A DNA stretch of 64,000 bases from the NCBI GenBank assembly GCA_963799425.1, contig CAWCXA010000020.1, positions 124,001 through 188,000 of the forward strand. Direction: 5' to 3'. A program made the position numbers and the translations under genes. The DNA comes from CAVWSM01 sp963799425 (GTDB lineage: Bacteria; Actinomycetota; Actinomycetes; Jiangellales; Jiangellaceae). Positions 1-7,995 of this stretch are shown one piece after another. Numbering within the stretch: position 1 is the stretch's first letter; each line of letters starts with the position of its first letter. The notes under the pieces were generated by a model. That model made no database searches. It was not told where the DNA came from and worked only from the letters and a program-made list of their open reading frames with translations.

Positions 1-403
1 AGCTGCGTACGGCCTCCACGTGGCCGGGCGCGGTCTCGAGGACCTTTTCCCAGCCGTCGTTTGTCAGGATGGCGAGCGTGTAGCGGCCGTCGCCCGGGTC
101 AGGAGCACGTCGCACCCAGTTCAGCTTCTCCAGCCGGCTGACCACATGTGACAGGCGGGATAGCGATCCGTTGGCGAACACCGCCAGATCACTCATCCGC
201 AGGGTGCGCTCGGGTGCCTCGGACAGCATGGCTAGCACCATGTACTCGAAATGACTGATACCAGCATCGCGCTGTAGCTGCGCATCCAACGCATTCGGCA
301 GCTTGATCAGCACGCTGGCGAGCGCCAGCCAGGAATCCATCTCGTCGGTGGTTAGCCAGCGCACCTCCTGCGCTGCCATGTCCTCCAGTTCAGCGTGTCC
401 CAT
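1..403 (-). CDS. MarR-family transcriptional regulator (C-terminus cut by window edge)
   Basis: The visible 134 residues form a MarR winged-helix regulator. An N-terminal helix with LASVLIKLPNALDAQLQR is followed by ISHFEYMVLAMLSEAPE and the recognition region RMSDLAVFANGSLSRLSHVV, and then by the wing with RRAPDPGDGRYTLAILT. The start is the ATG at 403; no strong ribosome site precedes it. MarR proteins are dimeric repressors released by small phenolic or oxidising ligands. The gene is divergent from a quinone-reductase-like gene at 591, and two dyads lie between them, so it probably controls both itself and that reductase. The last part of the protein lies outside the window. Confidence 0.88.
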   Translation of the reverse strand, partial: MGHAELEDMAAQEVRWLTTDEMDSWLALASVLIKLPNALDAQLQRDAGISHFEYMVLAMLSEAPERTLRMSDLAVFANGSLSRLSHVVSRLEKLNWVRRAPDPGDGRYTLAILTNDGWEKVLETAPGHVEAVRS

Positions 404-427
404 GTTGTGATCCGTTCACTGGGGTTT

Positions 428-443
428 ACTTGACACTTCAAGT
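428..443. promoter_or_regulatory. Inverted repeat, candidate MarR operator 1
   Basis: ACTTGA and TCAAGT arms are separated by 4 bp (CACT). The site lies between the divergent MarR gene and the reductase gene. A TTGACA hexamer at 430-435 overlaps it and could be a -35 element. A role as regulator binding site is inferred from position and symmetry. Confidence 0.5.
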
Positions 444-462
444 TACGACTGCTTCCATCTTA

Positions 463-474
463 TTGAAGCTTCAA
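463..474. promoter_or_regulatory. Perfect 12-bp palindrome, candidate MarR operator 2
   Basis: TTGAAGCTTCAA is a perfect palindrome 20 bp from the first dyad, which is about two helical turns. It shares the TTGA/TCAA ends of the first site. Two similar dyads in one divergent intergenic region fit cooperative MarR binding. Confidence 0.45.
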
Positions 475-590
475 CTCCCGTCAAAGAGCTGGAAGTCATG
501 GGGCCACCGTGGTGTGGATCACCGTCGGCGTTGCTCACTGTTGCGGCTCGTAACGCACAGCCGTCCCGTCCCTATCTCATGGAGAAGGTC

Positions 591-1538
591 ATGCGAGCAC
601 TGAACGTCCCGTCTGCCGGTGAGCAGCCGCAGGTGTCCGAACTGCCCGTCCCCGACGTCACCGACGGGACCGTTCTGATCCGGGTGAAGGCGGCCGGGCT
701 CAACGCGGTCGACAATGCCATCGCCGGCGGGATCATGGCCGGGATGCTCCCACACTTGTACCCGCTGGTCCTCGGCCGTGACGCTGCCGGCGTCGTCGAG
801 GCGGTCGGCTCCGGGGTGGACCACGTCGCGGTTGGCGACGAGGTGTTCGGCCATGTCCTGCTCGCACCGCCGGTTCAGGCGGGCACGCTGGCCGACTACG
901 CGCTGCTGCCCGCCGCCGCCGTCGCCGCCAAGCCGGACAGACTCGACTTTGCGACGGCCGCCGCGTTGCCGCTCGCTGGTACTGCCGCGACAGCCGTCGT
1001 CGATGCGATCGACGCACGTCCTGGCGAGACCGTTCTGGTGAACGGCGCGAGTGGCGGCGTGGGGTCGTATGCGGTGCAGCTGCTCGCTGCCCGTGGCGTG
1101 ACAGTCGTGGCCACTGGCACCGAGACCGACGTCACTCGGCTTTCCGCACTCGGCGCCGATACGGTGCTCGACTACACGAGGGCGCCCGTGACCGACCAAG
1201 TCCGCGCTGCACACCCGGAGGGTGTCGACGCACTCATCGATCTCGTCTCCTACACACCCGACGGGCTTCCGCTTGAGGCCGTACGCAAGGGCGGCAAGGT
1301 CGCCAGCACGATGGGCGCCGCTGACGAACAAATCCTCGCCGCCGCCGGCCTTACCGGCACCAACATCATGGCGGTTCCGGTCCGCGAAGTCATCGCTCCA
1401 CTGGCCGAGCAAGTCGCCGCCGGCAACCTGCGGGTCGACGTGTCCACGGTGCTGCCGCTCGAGCAGGCCGCCGATGGATTGGCCACCATCGCCAGCGGCA
1501 AGGCCAGCGGCAAGATCGTCGTCAAGGTCAGCGACTAG
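591..1538 (+). CDS. NADP-dependent quinone oxidoreductase-like MDR family protein
   Basis: A 315-residue medium-chain dehydrogenase/reductase of the zinc-free quinone reductase type. A GroES-like domain covers about residues 1-120 (VKAAGLNAVDNAIAGG, LGRDAAGVVEAVG), and the nucleotide-binding domain has NGASGGVGSYAVQLLA at about residues 149-164. The family reduces quinones or enones with NADPH in the cytosol. I chose the ATG at 591 because GGAGAAGG ends just before it; an in-frame ATG at 498 has no such site and would add 31 unrelated residues. It is divergent from the MarR gene and probably under its control. The natural substrate is not apparent. Confidence 0.88.
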   Translation: MRALNVPSAGEQPQVSELPVPDVTDGTVLIRVKAAGLNAVDNAIAGGIMAGMLPHLYPLVLGRDAAGVVEAVGSGVDHVAVGDEVFGHVLLAPPVQAGTLADYALLPAAAVAAKPDRLDFATAAALPLAGTAATAVVDAIDARPGETVLVNGASGGVGSYAVQLLAARGVTVVATGTETDVTRLSALGADTVLDYTRAPVTDQVRAAHPEGVDALIDLVSYTPDGLPLEAVRKGGKVASTMGAADEQILAAAGLTGTNIMAVPVREVIAPLAEQVAAGNLRVDVSTVLPLEQAADGLATIASGKASGKIVVKVSD

Positions 1539-1545
1539 CTGGCGG

Positions 1546-3795
1546 CTAGCCGGTGCCTGCCTTCGCGGCGGCCCGTTCGACCGTCTCCTGTGCTGCGGCA
1601 CTGCCCTCGATGTCGAGCTTGGGCAGGATCCTGTCCAGCCAGCTTGGGATCCACCACGCGCGGTCGCCGAGGAGCGACATCACAGACGGTACGAGGCACA
1701 TGCGCACGACGGTTGAGTCGATGAGGACCGAGAATGCCATGCCGACAGCAAGCATCTTGATCGTCGGATCCGGATCGAATACGAAGCTGGTGAAGACGAC
1801 GACCATGATGCCGGCCGCTGTGGTTATGACCCGTGCGGTGCCGCCGATGCCGATCGCGACACTGCGGTGCGAGTCACCGGTCTCGGCGTACGCCTCATGC
1901 ACTCGGGAGATGAGGAACACCTCGTAGTCCATGGACAGCCCGAAGATGATGGCAAACATCAACATCGGCACGAAGGCCGGGATCGGCACAGTCTCCTCGA
2001 CCCCGATGAGGCTGGAACCCCAACCCCACTGGAAGATCGCAACCACCACCCCGTACGACGCGGCGACCGACAACAGGTTCATCGCGGCAGCCTTCAGCCC
2101 GATGGCCAGCGAGCGGAATGCGGCCGTGAGCAGGATGAGCGACAACAGCACCACCACGAGGATCAAGAGCGGCAGGCGCGAGATCACCTTCTCGGTGAAG
2201 TCGACATAGCCCGCCGTGGTTCCAACGAGATAGGTGGTCACGCCGTCCACACCCGGTAGGACGTTGGTCCGCAGTTCGTCTACCAACGCGGTGGTTTCCT
2301 CATCTTGCGGGCTCGTCGTGGCAAGGGCCGTCAATGTTGCGGCCGTGCCGGCCTGGTTCAGCTGAGGTGGTGACACTGACGCAACGCCTGCTGTCTGGGC
2401 GACAGCCTGCTGCAGATTGGTCAGCACAGTCTGGGGGTCTTCACCGGCGTTCGGCACGGCCACGATGGTCAGCGGGCCGTTGGCGCCCGGGCCAAAGCCT
2501 TCCGCGATGAGGTCGTACGCGCGCCGATCGGTGTCCGCCGTGGGATCAGTGCCCGCATCCAACTGTCCAAAATGAATGAAAATCAGCGGGAAGGCCAATA
2601 CGAGCAGCAGCACGGTGCTGGCGATGGCCCAAGGCCAGGGCCGGTTGGCCACCATCTTGCCCCACCGCGCAAAGGCAGTGTGCTCATGAGCTTCGGCGAG
2701 AGCCGCGGCATCGACAGGGGCTGCCCTCTGCTGGACCGGCATGTGGGCCGCGAGGCGCTCTCGACGCTCACGCAGCCGTTCCCTCAATGCTCGGACGTTA
2801 CCTTTCGCAACGCCCAGAAACGCAGGCACCAGCGTCAGCGCGGCCAGCATGGTGACTGCTACAACGACTGCCGCAGCGAGGCCAAGGGCACCCACGAAGG
2901 GCACACCGGAGACGTACAAGCCCAGAATCGCGATGATTACGGTGGTGCCCGCTACGACGATCGCTGAGCCCGAGGTGGCGTTTGCCAAGCCCGCCGATTC
3001 ACGGACGGGCATGCCCCGATCCACTTGCTCACGGTGTCGCGACACGAGGAAGAGGCCGTAGTCGACGGCCACGCCGAGCCCGAGCAAGGTAGCGACCGTG
3101 GGAGCGGTCGTGGGGAAGGTGATGGCGGAGGCCAGAATGCCGAGCAGTGACAAGCCCGCCAACACACTGAAGACTCCCGACAAGAGCGGAATCGCGGCAG
3201 CTACAAGCGAACCGAACATGAACAACAGCAGCACCAGCGCGCAGGCCAGACCTAGCGCTTCGGCCGTTCTGTCGCTCGTCTCGGTGCCGATCTGGCCGGC
3301 GGAGCCGCCGTACTCGACTTGCAGCCCAGCATCTCGGGCGGGCTGGATTGCGGCGTCGAACTCGGACAGGTAGTCGGTGCCCAGCGAGGTCGTCGGCACA
3401 TCGAAGTTGATGGTCGCGTAGGCAATCGTGCCGTCCTGCGACACCTGAGGTGAGTTGGGCACCGCAAACGGGCTGGTGGCCGAGAGCACGTGATCGAGCG
3501 CCGCTGCATTTGCAACAGATGTGTTGACGGCGTCCTCGTCGGTCGCCACCGTCTGCCCCGAGGGCGCCGCATAGACGATCTGCCCGGCGTAACCTCCCGC
3601 CTCAGGGAACGCGGACGACAGCTCGTCGAGGCCTTCCTGCGACTCGCTTCCCGGCACCGAATAGTCGTTCGAGAATTCCCCGCCGACGGCGTTGCGGACC
3701 AGCACGAGGCCAAGGACGAGGACTATCCAGGCGGCGATGACGGCCCAATGCCAGTGGGCACAAGTCCGCCCGAGTCGCTCCAGGAACGCATGCAT
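1546..3795 (-). CDS. MMPL/RND-family transporter
   Basis: A 749-residue membrane protein with the two-fold MMPL layout. TM1 (WAVIAAWIVLVLGLVLV) is followed by a large extracytoplasmic loop and a five-helix bundle containing GVAVDYGLFLVSRHREQ. A second half repeats this plan, with GLSMDYEVFLISRVHEAYAE near its end. These are proton-driven exporters of lipids or hydrophobic compounds. The start is the ATG at 3795, preceded by GGGGGAAG; a GTG-type start 24 codons upstream would place a long polar extension before TM1. It is convergent with the reductase gene (7 bp apart). The substrate cannot be told from sequence. A second, distinct MMPL gene lies at 56348. Confidence 0.9.
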   Translation of the reverse strand: MHAFLERLGRTCAHWHWAVIAAWIVLVLGLVLVRNAVGGEFSNDYSVPGSESQEGLDELSSAFPEAGGYAGQIVYAAPSGQTVATDEDAVNTSVANAAALDHVLSATSPFAVPNSPQVSQDGTIAYATINFDVPTTSLGTDYLSEFDAAIQPARDAGLQVEYGGSAGQIGTETSDRTAEALGLACALVLLLFMFGSLVAAAIPLLSGVFSVLAGLSLLGILASAITFPTTAPTVATLLGLGVAVDYGLFLVSRHREQVDRGMPVRESAGLANATSGSAIVVAGTTVIIAILGLYVSGVPFVGALGLAAAVVVAVTMLAALTLVPAFLGVAKGNVRALRERLRERRERLAAHMPVQQRAAPVDAAALAEAHEHTAFARWGKMVANRPWPWAIASTVLLLVLAFPLIFIHFGQLDAGTDPTADTDRRAYDLIAEGFGPGANGPLTIVAVPNAGEDPQTVLTNLQQAVAQTAGVASVSPPQLNQAGTAATLTALATTSPQDEETTALVDELRTNVLPGVDGVTTYLVGTTAGYVDFTEKVISRLPLLILVVVLLSLILLTAAFRSLAIGLKAAAMNLLSVAASYGVVVAIFQWGWGSSLIGVEETVPIPAFVPMLMFAIIFGLSMDYEVFLISRVHEAYAETGDSHRSVAIGIGGTARVITTAAGIMVVVFTSFVFDPDPTIKMLAVGMAFSVLIDSTVVRMCLVPSVMSLLGDRAWWIPSWLDRILPKLDIEGSAAAQETVERAAAKAGTG

Positions 3796-4006
3796 GGCGC
3801 TTCCCCCGAGCCCAAGACCAAGAGAGGTGGTCACGGGGCCGTCCGTCGAGGCTATCGCACCCTTCACATGGCGGCCTGGCAGCCGCAGCGCACATGCGTC
3901 CGATCCAGCTCATCTGACCCGAGGCGGGACTCGACCCCTGTTGCCAGGCACCGCGGCGCGTACGAGATTGGGACAGGCATCCAAGTCGAGATCAGTGGGA
4001 GCGCTT

Positions 4007-4769
4007 ATGACCACGTACGCGCCGGGAACGCCGAGTTGGGTCGACCTCGCTTCGACCGACGTCGAGGCATCGAAGCGGTTCTACAGCGAGCTGTTCGGTT
4101 GGGACACGAGGGTCGCCGAGGAGCCCGAGGCCATGGGCTACACGACCTTCCTCAAGGGCGGCAAGGCCGTCGCCGCGGTCGGCGGCCAGATGGATCCGAG
4201 CCTGCCGACTACCTGGACCACGTACTTCGCCACGAATAACGTCGATGACACCGTGTCGAAGGTCGAGGCCGCGGGCGGCAAGGTGCTGATGCCACCGCTG
4301 GACGTGATGGGCTACGGAAAAATGGCGGTCTTCGCGGATTCCGGAGGCGCAGCGTTCGCGGTGTGGCAGGAGGGAACGATGCCCGGCGCCGAGTTGCGAG
4401 ACGAGAGTGGTTCGTTCGGCTGGGCGGAGCTCATGACGGGTGACCCTGGGGCAGCGAAGACGTTCTACCCCAGCGCGCTAGGGGTGAGCGCTCGCGACGT
4501 CGACTATGTCGAAGGCGTCTACACCCTGTGGGAGGTCGGCGGGCAGGCAGTGGCGGGGCATGTACCAGGTCACCGCGGACGAGCCGCCGCGCTGGATGGT
4601 CTACTTCAACGTCGACGACCCCGACGCCATGGCGGCGAAGGTCGAACAATTGGGGGGCACCGTCGCCGTGCCGCCCACCGACACCCCTGCCGGCCGATTC
4701 GCCGCCATCGGCGACCCACAGGGCGCGTACTTCTCCCTGATCAAGCCCGACCCCGACTACCGGCCGTAG
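4007..4769 (+). pseudogene. VOC/glyoxalase-family protein, frameshifted
   Basis: Two tandem VOC (glyoxalase/bleomycin-resistance) domains. The first has WVDLASTDVEASKRFYSELF, and the second starts at FGWAELMTGDPGAAKTFYPSA. At the four-G run 4555-4558 the frame breaks after GGQAVAG and continues at once one base later as MYQVTADEPPRW to the stop at 4769. Removing one G restores a protein of about 253 residues, the normal length for two-domain VOC proteins. The start ATG at 4007 follows GGGAG. VOC proteins bind a metal and act on varied small molecules; no specific substrate is evident. A one-base sequencing insertion is as likely as a true mutation. Confidence 0.8.
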
Positions 4770-4780
4770 CCAGCCAGTCG

Positions 4781-5941
4781 CTAGGCAACATGGCTGGCGG
4801 CAACCGCGCGGCTGTCCGTCACGTCGCCGGTTGACCGTCGCACGAACGTCGCAACGAACAGCAAGCAGAGCAGTGGCAGCGGCAGGGCGAACGCCCATCG
4901 CAGACCACTGGCGGTGGCGACCGCTGCAAGCAAGGTGGGGGCGGCCAGGATGGCTACGCCGGATGCGAGCGCACCCAGCGAGGCGGTGACCCGCGCCGGG
5001 ACCGCGTGCGTGTTGACCAGGTCGGCAAGGGTCACGGGATAGAGGACGGACACACCCAGTCCGGCAACCACGAGGCCGGTGGCAACGCCTGATGGATGAT
5101 CGCTGAGCATGACTCCTAGGGTGCCCGCCGTGGTGATGACCACGCTCAGCGCAACGACGTTCACCCGGTGTGCGACGAGCGGCATTGCTGCACGGCCAAC
5201 AGCCATGCCGATGGGAAACGCGACGCCCAGCACGGCAGCCGCGCCAGTCGCCGAGCCGGCGTCCACCAACCGGGCGACGCCCCACACGACGAAACAGAAC
5301 TCGATGGCTACGGCTAGCACGACGCACAGCCACGACCGCGTCACGCGTCCGACCGTTGACGCAGTCGCGAGGTGATGCTGGTGGGGCGCTGAGGGAGGCG
5401 ACTCGTACACGGGCGTCGGTATTGGGCGGACGGCGAGGAGAAGCAGGATGGGTACGGGGACCAGCAGGGCGAGGCGTCCGTTGATGCCGGCACTGTCGAG
5501 CAGGCCCATGGCGACGGGCGCGGCGACGCCGGCGGCGCTCGCCGCAGCGTTTACCCGGCTAAGGCGTGCGGTGGCCGTTGTGCCGCGCAGCAAGGTCGGA
5601 GTGACAAGGACCATGACTGACCCACCGACTCCGAACAATGCAGCACCCACCATCGCGACGTGTGCGCTCGGCGCAACGGCGAGCAGGGCCAGACCTGAGG
5701 CAAGGGCACAGGCAGCCGTACGCAACATTCGTCCGGCACCTAAGGCGACCAGGAACGGCCCGACGGCTGCGATGAGGACGAGGCCCAAACCGAACGCGGA
5801 AGACAGCCACGTGAGCTCTTCCTGAACGACACGGAGATCGCGCGCGAGGAGAACGAGGTAGGCGCCAATGCTCGAGAGCGCAAACCCCAGCGAGCCCAGC
5901 GCAGCGGCGACGGCTCGGTCGATGTTGGGGGGATGTCTCAC
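4781..5941 (-). CDS. MFS transporter
   Basis: A 386-residue protein of about 12 hydrophobic helices with very short loops, the usual size for a major facilitator. The first helix carries ALGSLGFALSSIGAYLVLLA, and a central cytoplasmic loop around residues 175-205 (PVYESPPSAPHQHH) separates the two halves. The GTG start at 5941 overlaps the TGA of the upstream HAD gene (GTGA), which shows translational coupling. The pair faces a ROK regulator across a perfect dyad, which suggests import or export of a sugar or sugar derivative handled by the phosphatase or mutase partner. This inference rests on context only. Confidence 0.85.
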   Translation of the reverse strand: MRHPPNIDRAVAAALGSLGFALSSIGAYLVLLARDLRVVQEELTWLSSAFGLGLVLIAAVGPFLVALGAGRMLRTAACALASGLALLAVAPSAHVAMVGAALFGVGGSVMVLVTPTLLRGTTATARLSRVNAAASAAGVAAPVAMGLLDSAGINGRLALLVPVPILLLLAVRPIPTPVYESPPSAPHQHHLATASTVGRVTRSWLCVVLAVAIEFCFVVWGVARLVDAGSATGAAAVLGVAFPIGMAVGRAAMPLVAHRVNVVALSVVITTAGTLGVMLSDHPSGVATGLVVAGLGVSVLYPVTLADLVNTHAVPARVTASLGALASGVAILAAPTLLAAVATASGLRWAFALPLPLLCLLFVATFVRRSTGDVTDSRAVAASHVA

Positions 5942-6564
5942 ATCGTCCCTGTGTCTAGCGCCATGGCGAGCTCGCCCAGGTCCTTGATGGACTCGTCTGC
6001 ATCCAGACCTCGCAGGGCAGCGGTCATTGCGCCGGCTCGCCTGCCGGCGATGAGACCCGGCACGGAGTCCTCGACCACGAGGCAGCGCTGGGGATCGACG
6101 CCGAGCCGCGTGGCGGCCAGCAGGTAGCCCTCAGGATCCGGCTTGCCCTTCTTGACGTCCTCGACGGTGACCAACTGCGGCGGCGCAATGCCCGCCGCGC
6201 CTAGACGAGCGCGAGCGAGCCTCCGATCGGCACTCGTGACGACGGCCCAGGCAAGGCCACGCCGTTCGATGGTGTCGATGAGCTGTCGCGCACCCGGCGT
6301 CGCGACGACATCGGCGAGATCGTCGTACTGAAGCTCGTGCTCACGCTGAGTGGCGACGTCGAGTTCGGCCTCGGTGAGGTGAGGGAGCAGGCGGCGGATC
6401 GTCGTTTCCGCGGGGCTGCCGTGCGCGACGGCCATGGCGATCGCTGGGTCGACGCCGTACTCCTCGCACCAAGCGAGCCAGGCTCGCTCGACCGCAGCGT
6501 CGGAATCGACAAGAGTGCCGTCCATGTCGAGCAATACCGCTTTGAGCGCGTCGAGACTGACCAT
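5938..6564 (-). CDS. HAD-superfamily hydrolase (beta-phosphoglucomutase/phosphatase-like)
   Basis: A 208-residue HAD subfamily I enzyme. Motif I is DMDGTLVDSD near residue 12, motif II is in VVTSADRRL, and the motif III/IV region is KKGKPDPEGYLLAA with VVEDSVPGLIAGRRAGA. The cap domain lies in the N-terminal third. Such enzymes dephosphorylate or isomerise sugar phosphates. I set the start at the ATG at 6564 because AGGAGG lies six bases upstream; a longer frame beginning at 6657 would run through the operator and the promoter. It is coupled to the MFS gene and is probably repressed by the divergent ROK protein. Confidence 0.87.
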   Translation of the reverse strand: MVSLDALKAVLLDMDGTLVDSDAAVERAWLAWCEEYGVDPAIAMAVAHGSPAETTIRRLLPHLTEAELDVATQREHELQYDDLADVVATPGARQLIDTIERRGLAWAVVTSADRRLARARLGAAGIAPPQLVTVEDVKKGKPDPEGYLLAATRLGVDPQRCLVVEDSVPGLIAGRRAGAMTAALRGLDADESIKDLGELAMALDTGTM

Positions 6565-6580
6565 GCCCAACCTCCTGACT

Positions 6581-6605
6581 AATATCCTCGCTATACGAGG
6601 ATATT
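6581..6605. promoter_or_regulatory. Perfect 25-bp dyad, likely ROK operator
   Basis: AATATCCTCG, five spacer bases (CTATA) and CGAGGATATT form a perfect inverted repeat with 10-bp arms. It lies only 16 bp from each of the divergent starts (HAD at 6564, ROK at 6621). This AT-rich symmetric site in GC-rich DNA is what a ROK dimer would bind to repress both directions. Confidence 0.75.
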
Positions 6606-6620
6606 CTTGTTGGGAGTGAG

Positions 6621-7871
6621 ATGGAAGTCCGTAGGGTTCGCCGTTCCGACGCGTCACGCTGGCAGGGAGCGCGCGACCTGCTGCGGCTCGTACGTCTCAA
6701 TCCGGGAGTCACCCGAGCCGATGCAGCGCGCACTCTTGGCCTGAGCAGCGGATCGGCGGCGGAGATCACCGCCCGACTCCGCTCACTGTCGCTCGTGGAC
6801 GAACAGCGCGTGTCTGCAGCGCGCCGAGGGCGGCCGACGATGGCACTCGGCGCGGCATCCTCCGGTCCCCTCGTACTCGCCCTCGACATCCGGCACGCCG
6901 ACTGGCGGTTGGCGGTCGAGGATCTGGTCGGAACGTTCGAGGAGGTCGGACACAGCCATCACGCGGACCCTGCACCGTCGGCCGTCCTGAAAGAGCTCCG
7001 CAAGGCTGTTGCGGCGGCGCGGCGGACGTACGGAAGGCGCATTCGGGTGCTCTCCGTCGCGATCGCGGGGACCGTCCAAGATGACGTGCTTGTGCAGGCC
7101 AGCACGCTCGGGTGGCGCGACGTGGACCTTCGCCTGTTGCAGCGCGGCACAGCTGATCCACTGCCGCTGCTCGTCGGCAACGACGCGACGCTGGCCGGGG
7201 TGGCCGAGGCCCGGCGTACCGGTCATGCTGGGACGCTGCTCTACCTGACGATCGAGGTGGGGCTGGGCGGCATCCTCGTCGTGGACGGGCAGCCGGCAGC
7301 TGGCGCGAGCGGGGCTGGCGGCGAGTTCGGGCACCTGCCTTTCGCCGATCCGCGACTCGTATGCCCATGTGGCGCCCTCGGCTGCTGGGACGTCGCCGTG
7401 GACGGTCGGGCGATGGCGCGACACCGCCGCCATCCCCAACCGGCCGACCCCTATGCGTACGCAGTCGAGACGCTGGCGTTGGCGGCCTCGGCTGGAGCCA
7501 TCTCGGACGGGCACGGCACGGCCTGGTCTGCGTCGGCACGCTCTGCGTCGGCTCGGTCGGCATCCCGTGCTGTCGCACGGTGCGCGGCGACGTTCGGCCA
7601 CGGCGTAGGCGGACTGGTCAACGCGCTCGACCCCTCGGTGGTTGCGTTAGGTGGGCTGGCCGCGCCGCTGTACGCCACAGCGCCCGACGAGGTGTCGGCC
7701 GCATACCTGGCTGGGCTCATGACATTTCGGCGCCGCGAACCGCCCGCCTTGCGCGCTGCGGTGGTCGGACCTCACGGGCCGTTGATCGGAGCCGCCGACG
7801 TTGGCTGGGACTTGTTGCTCACCGAGGCCAGGCTGATCGAGTGGGAGCGGCTCGTACGACTGACGTCGTAG
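6621..7871 (+). CDS. ROK-family transcriptional regulator
   Basis: A 416-residue ROK (repressor, ORF, kinase) protein. An N-terminal winged helix-turn-helix (RADAARTLGLSSGSAAEITA, residues about 34-53) precedes a sugar-kinase-like fold with NDATLAGVAEARR and the zinc-binding CPCGALGCWD. The usual last acidic residue of that motif is Asp here. An Ala/Ser-rich low-complexity stretch around residues 300-315 comes from short GC repeats. The ATG at 6621 follows GGGAG. ROK regulators bind sugars or phosphosugars and are released from DNA. The divergent MFS-HAD operon and the dyad at 6581-6605 mark its likely target. Confidence 0.9.
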   Translation: MEVRRVRRSDASRWQGARDLLRLVRLNPGVTRADAARTLGLSSGSAAEITARLRSLSLVDEQRVSAARRGRPTMALGAASSGPLVLALDIRHADWRLAVEDLVGTFEEVGHSHHADPAPSAVLKELRKAVAAARRTYGRRIRVLSVAIAGTVQDDVLVQASTLGWRDVDLRLLQRGTADPLPLLVGNDATLAGVAEARRTGHAGTLLYLTIEVGLGGILVVDGQPAAGASGAGGEFGHLPFADPRLVCPCGALGCWDVAVDGRAMARHRRHPQPADPYAYAVETLALAASAGAISDGHGTAWSASARSASARSASRAVARCAATFGHGVGGLVNALDPSVVALGGLAAPLYATAPDEVSAAYLAGLMTFRRREPPALRAAVVGPHGPLIGAADVGWDLLLTEARLIEWERLVRLTS

Positions 7872-7959
7872 CCGCTCGCATCTGCAGACTGCGCTTCCGT
7901 GTCGCTCAGTTCCGCACCCGGATGGTCGTCGCCCAGGCAACTCGCCCCTGCCTGATCGC

Positions 7960-7973
7960 GTTCCCGCGGGAAC
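7960..7973. repeat. Palindrome GTTCCCGCGGGAAC, copy 1
   Basis: A 14-bp perfect palindrome 22 bp past the stop codon of the DUF222-HNH gene. The same core recurs at 9768-9781 and 10947-10960. I found no other copy in the window by eye. Confidence 0.7.
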
Positions 7974-7995
7974 GTGGTTGCTCTGCAACGGCGGG

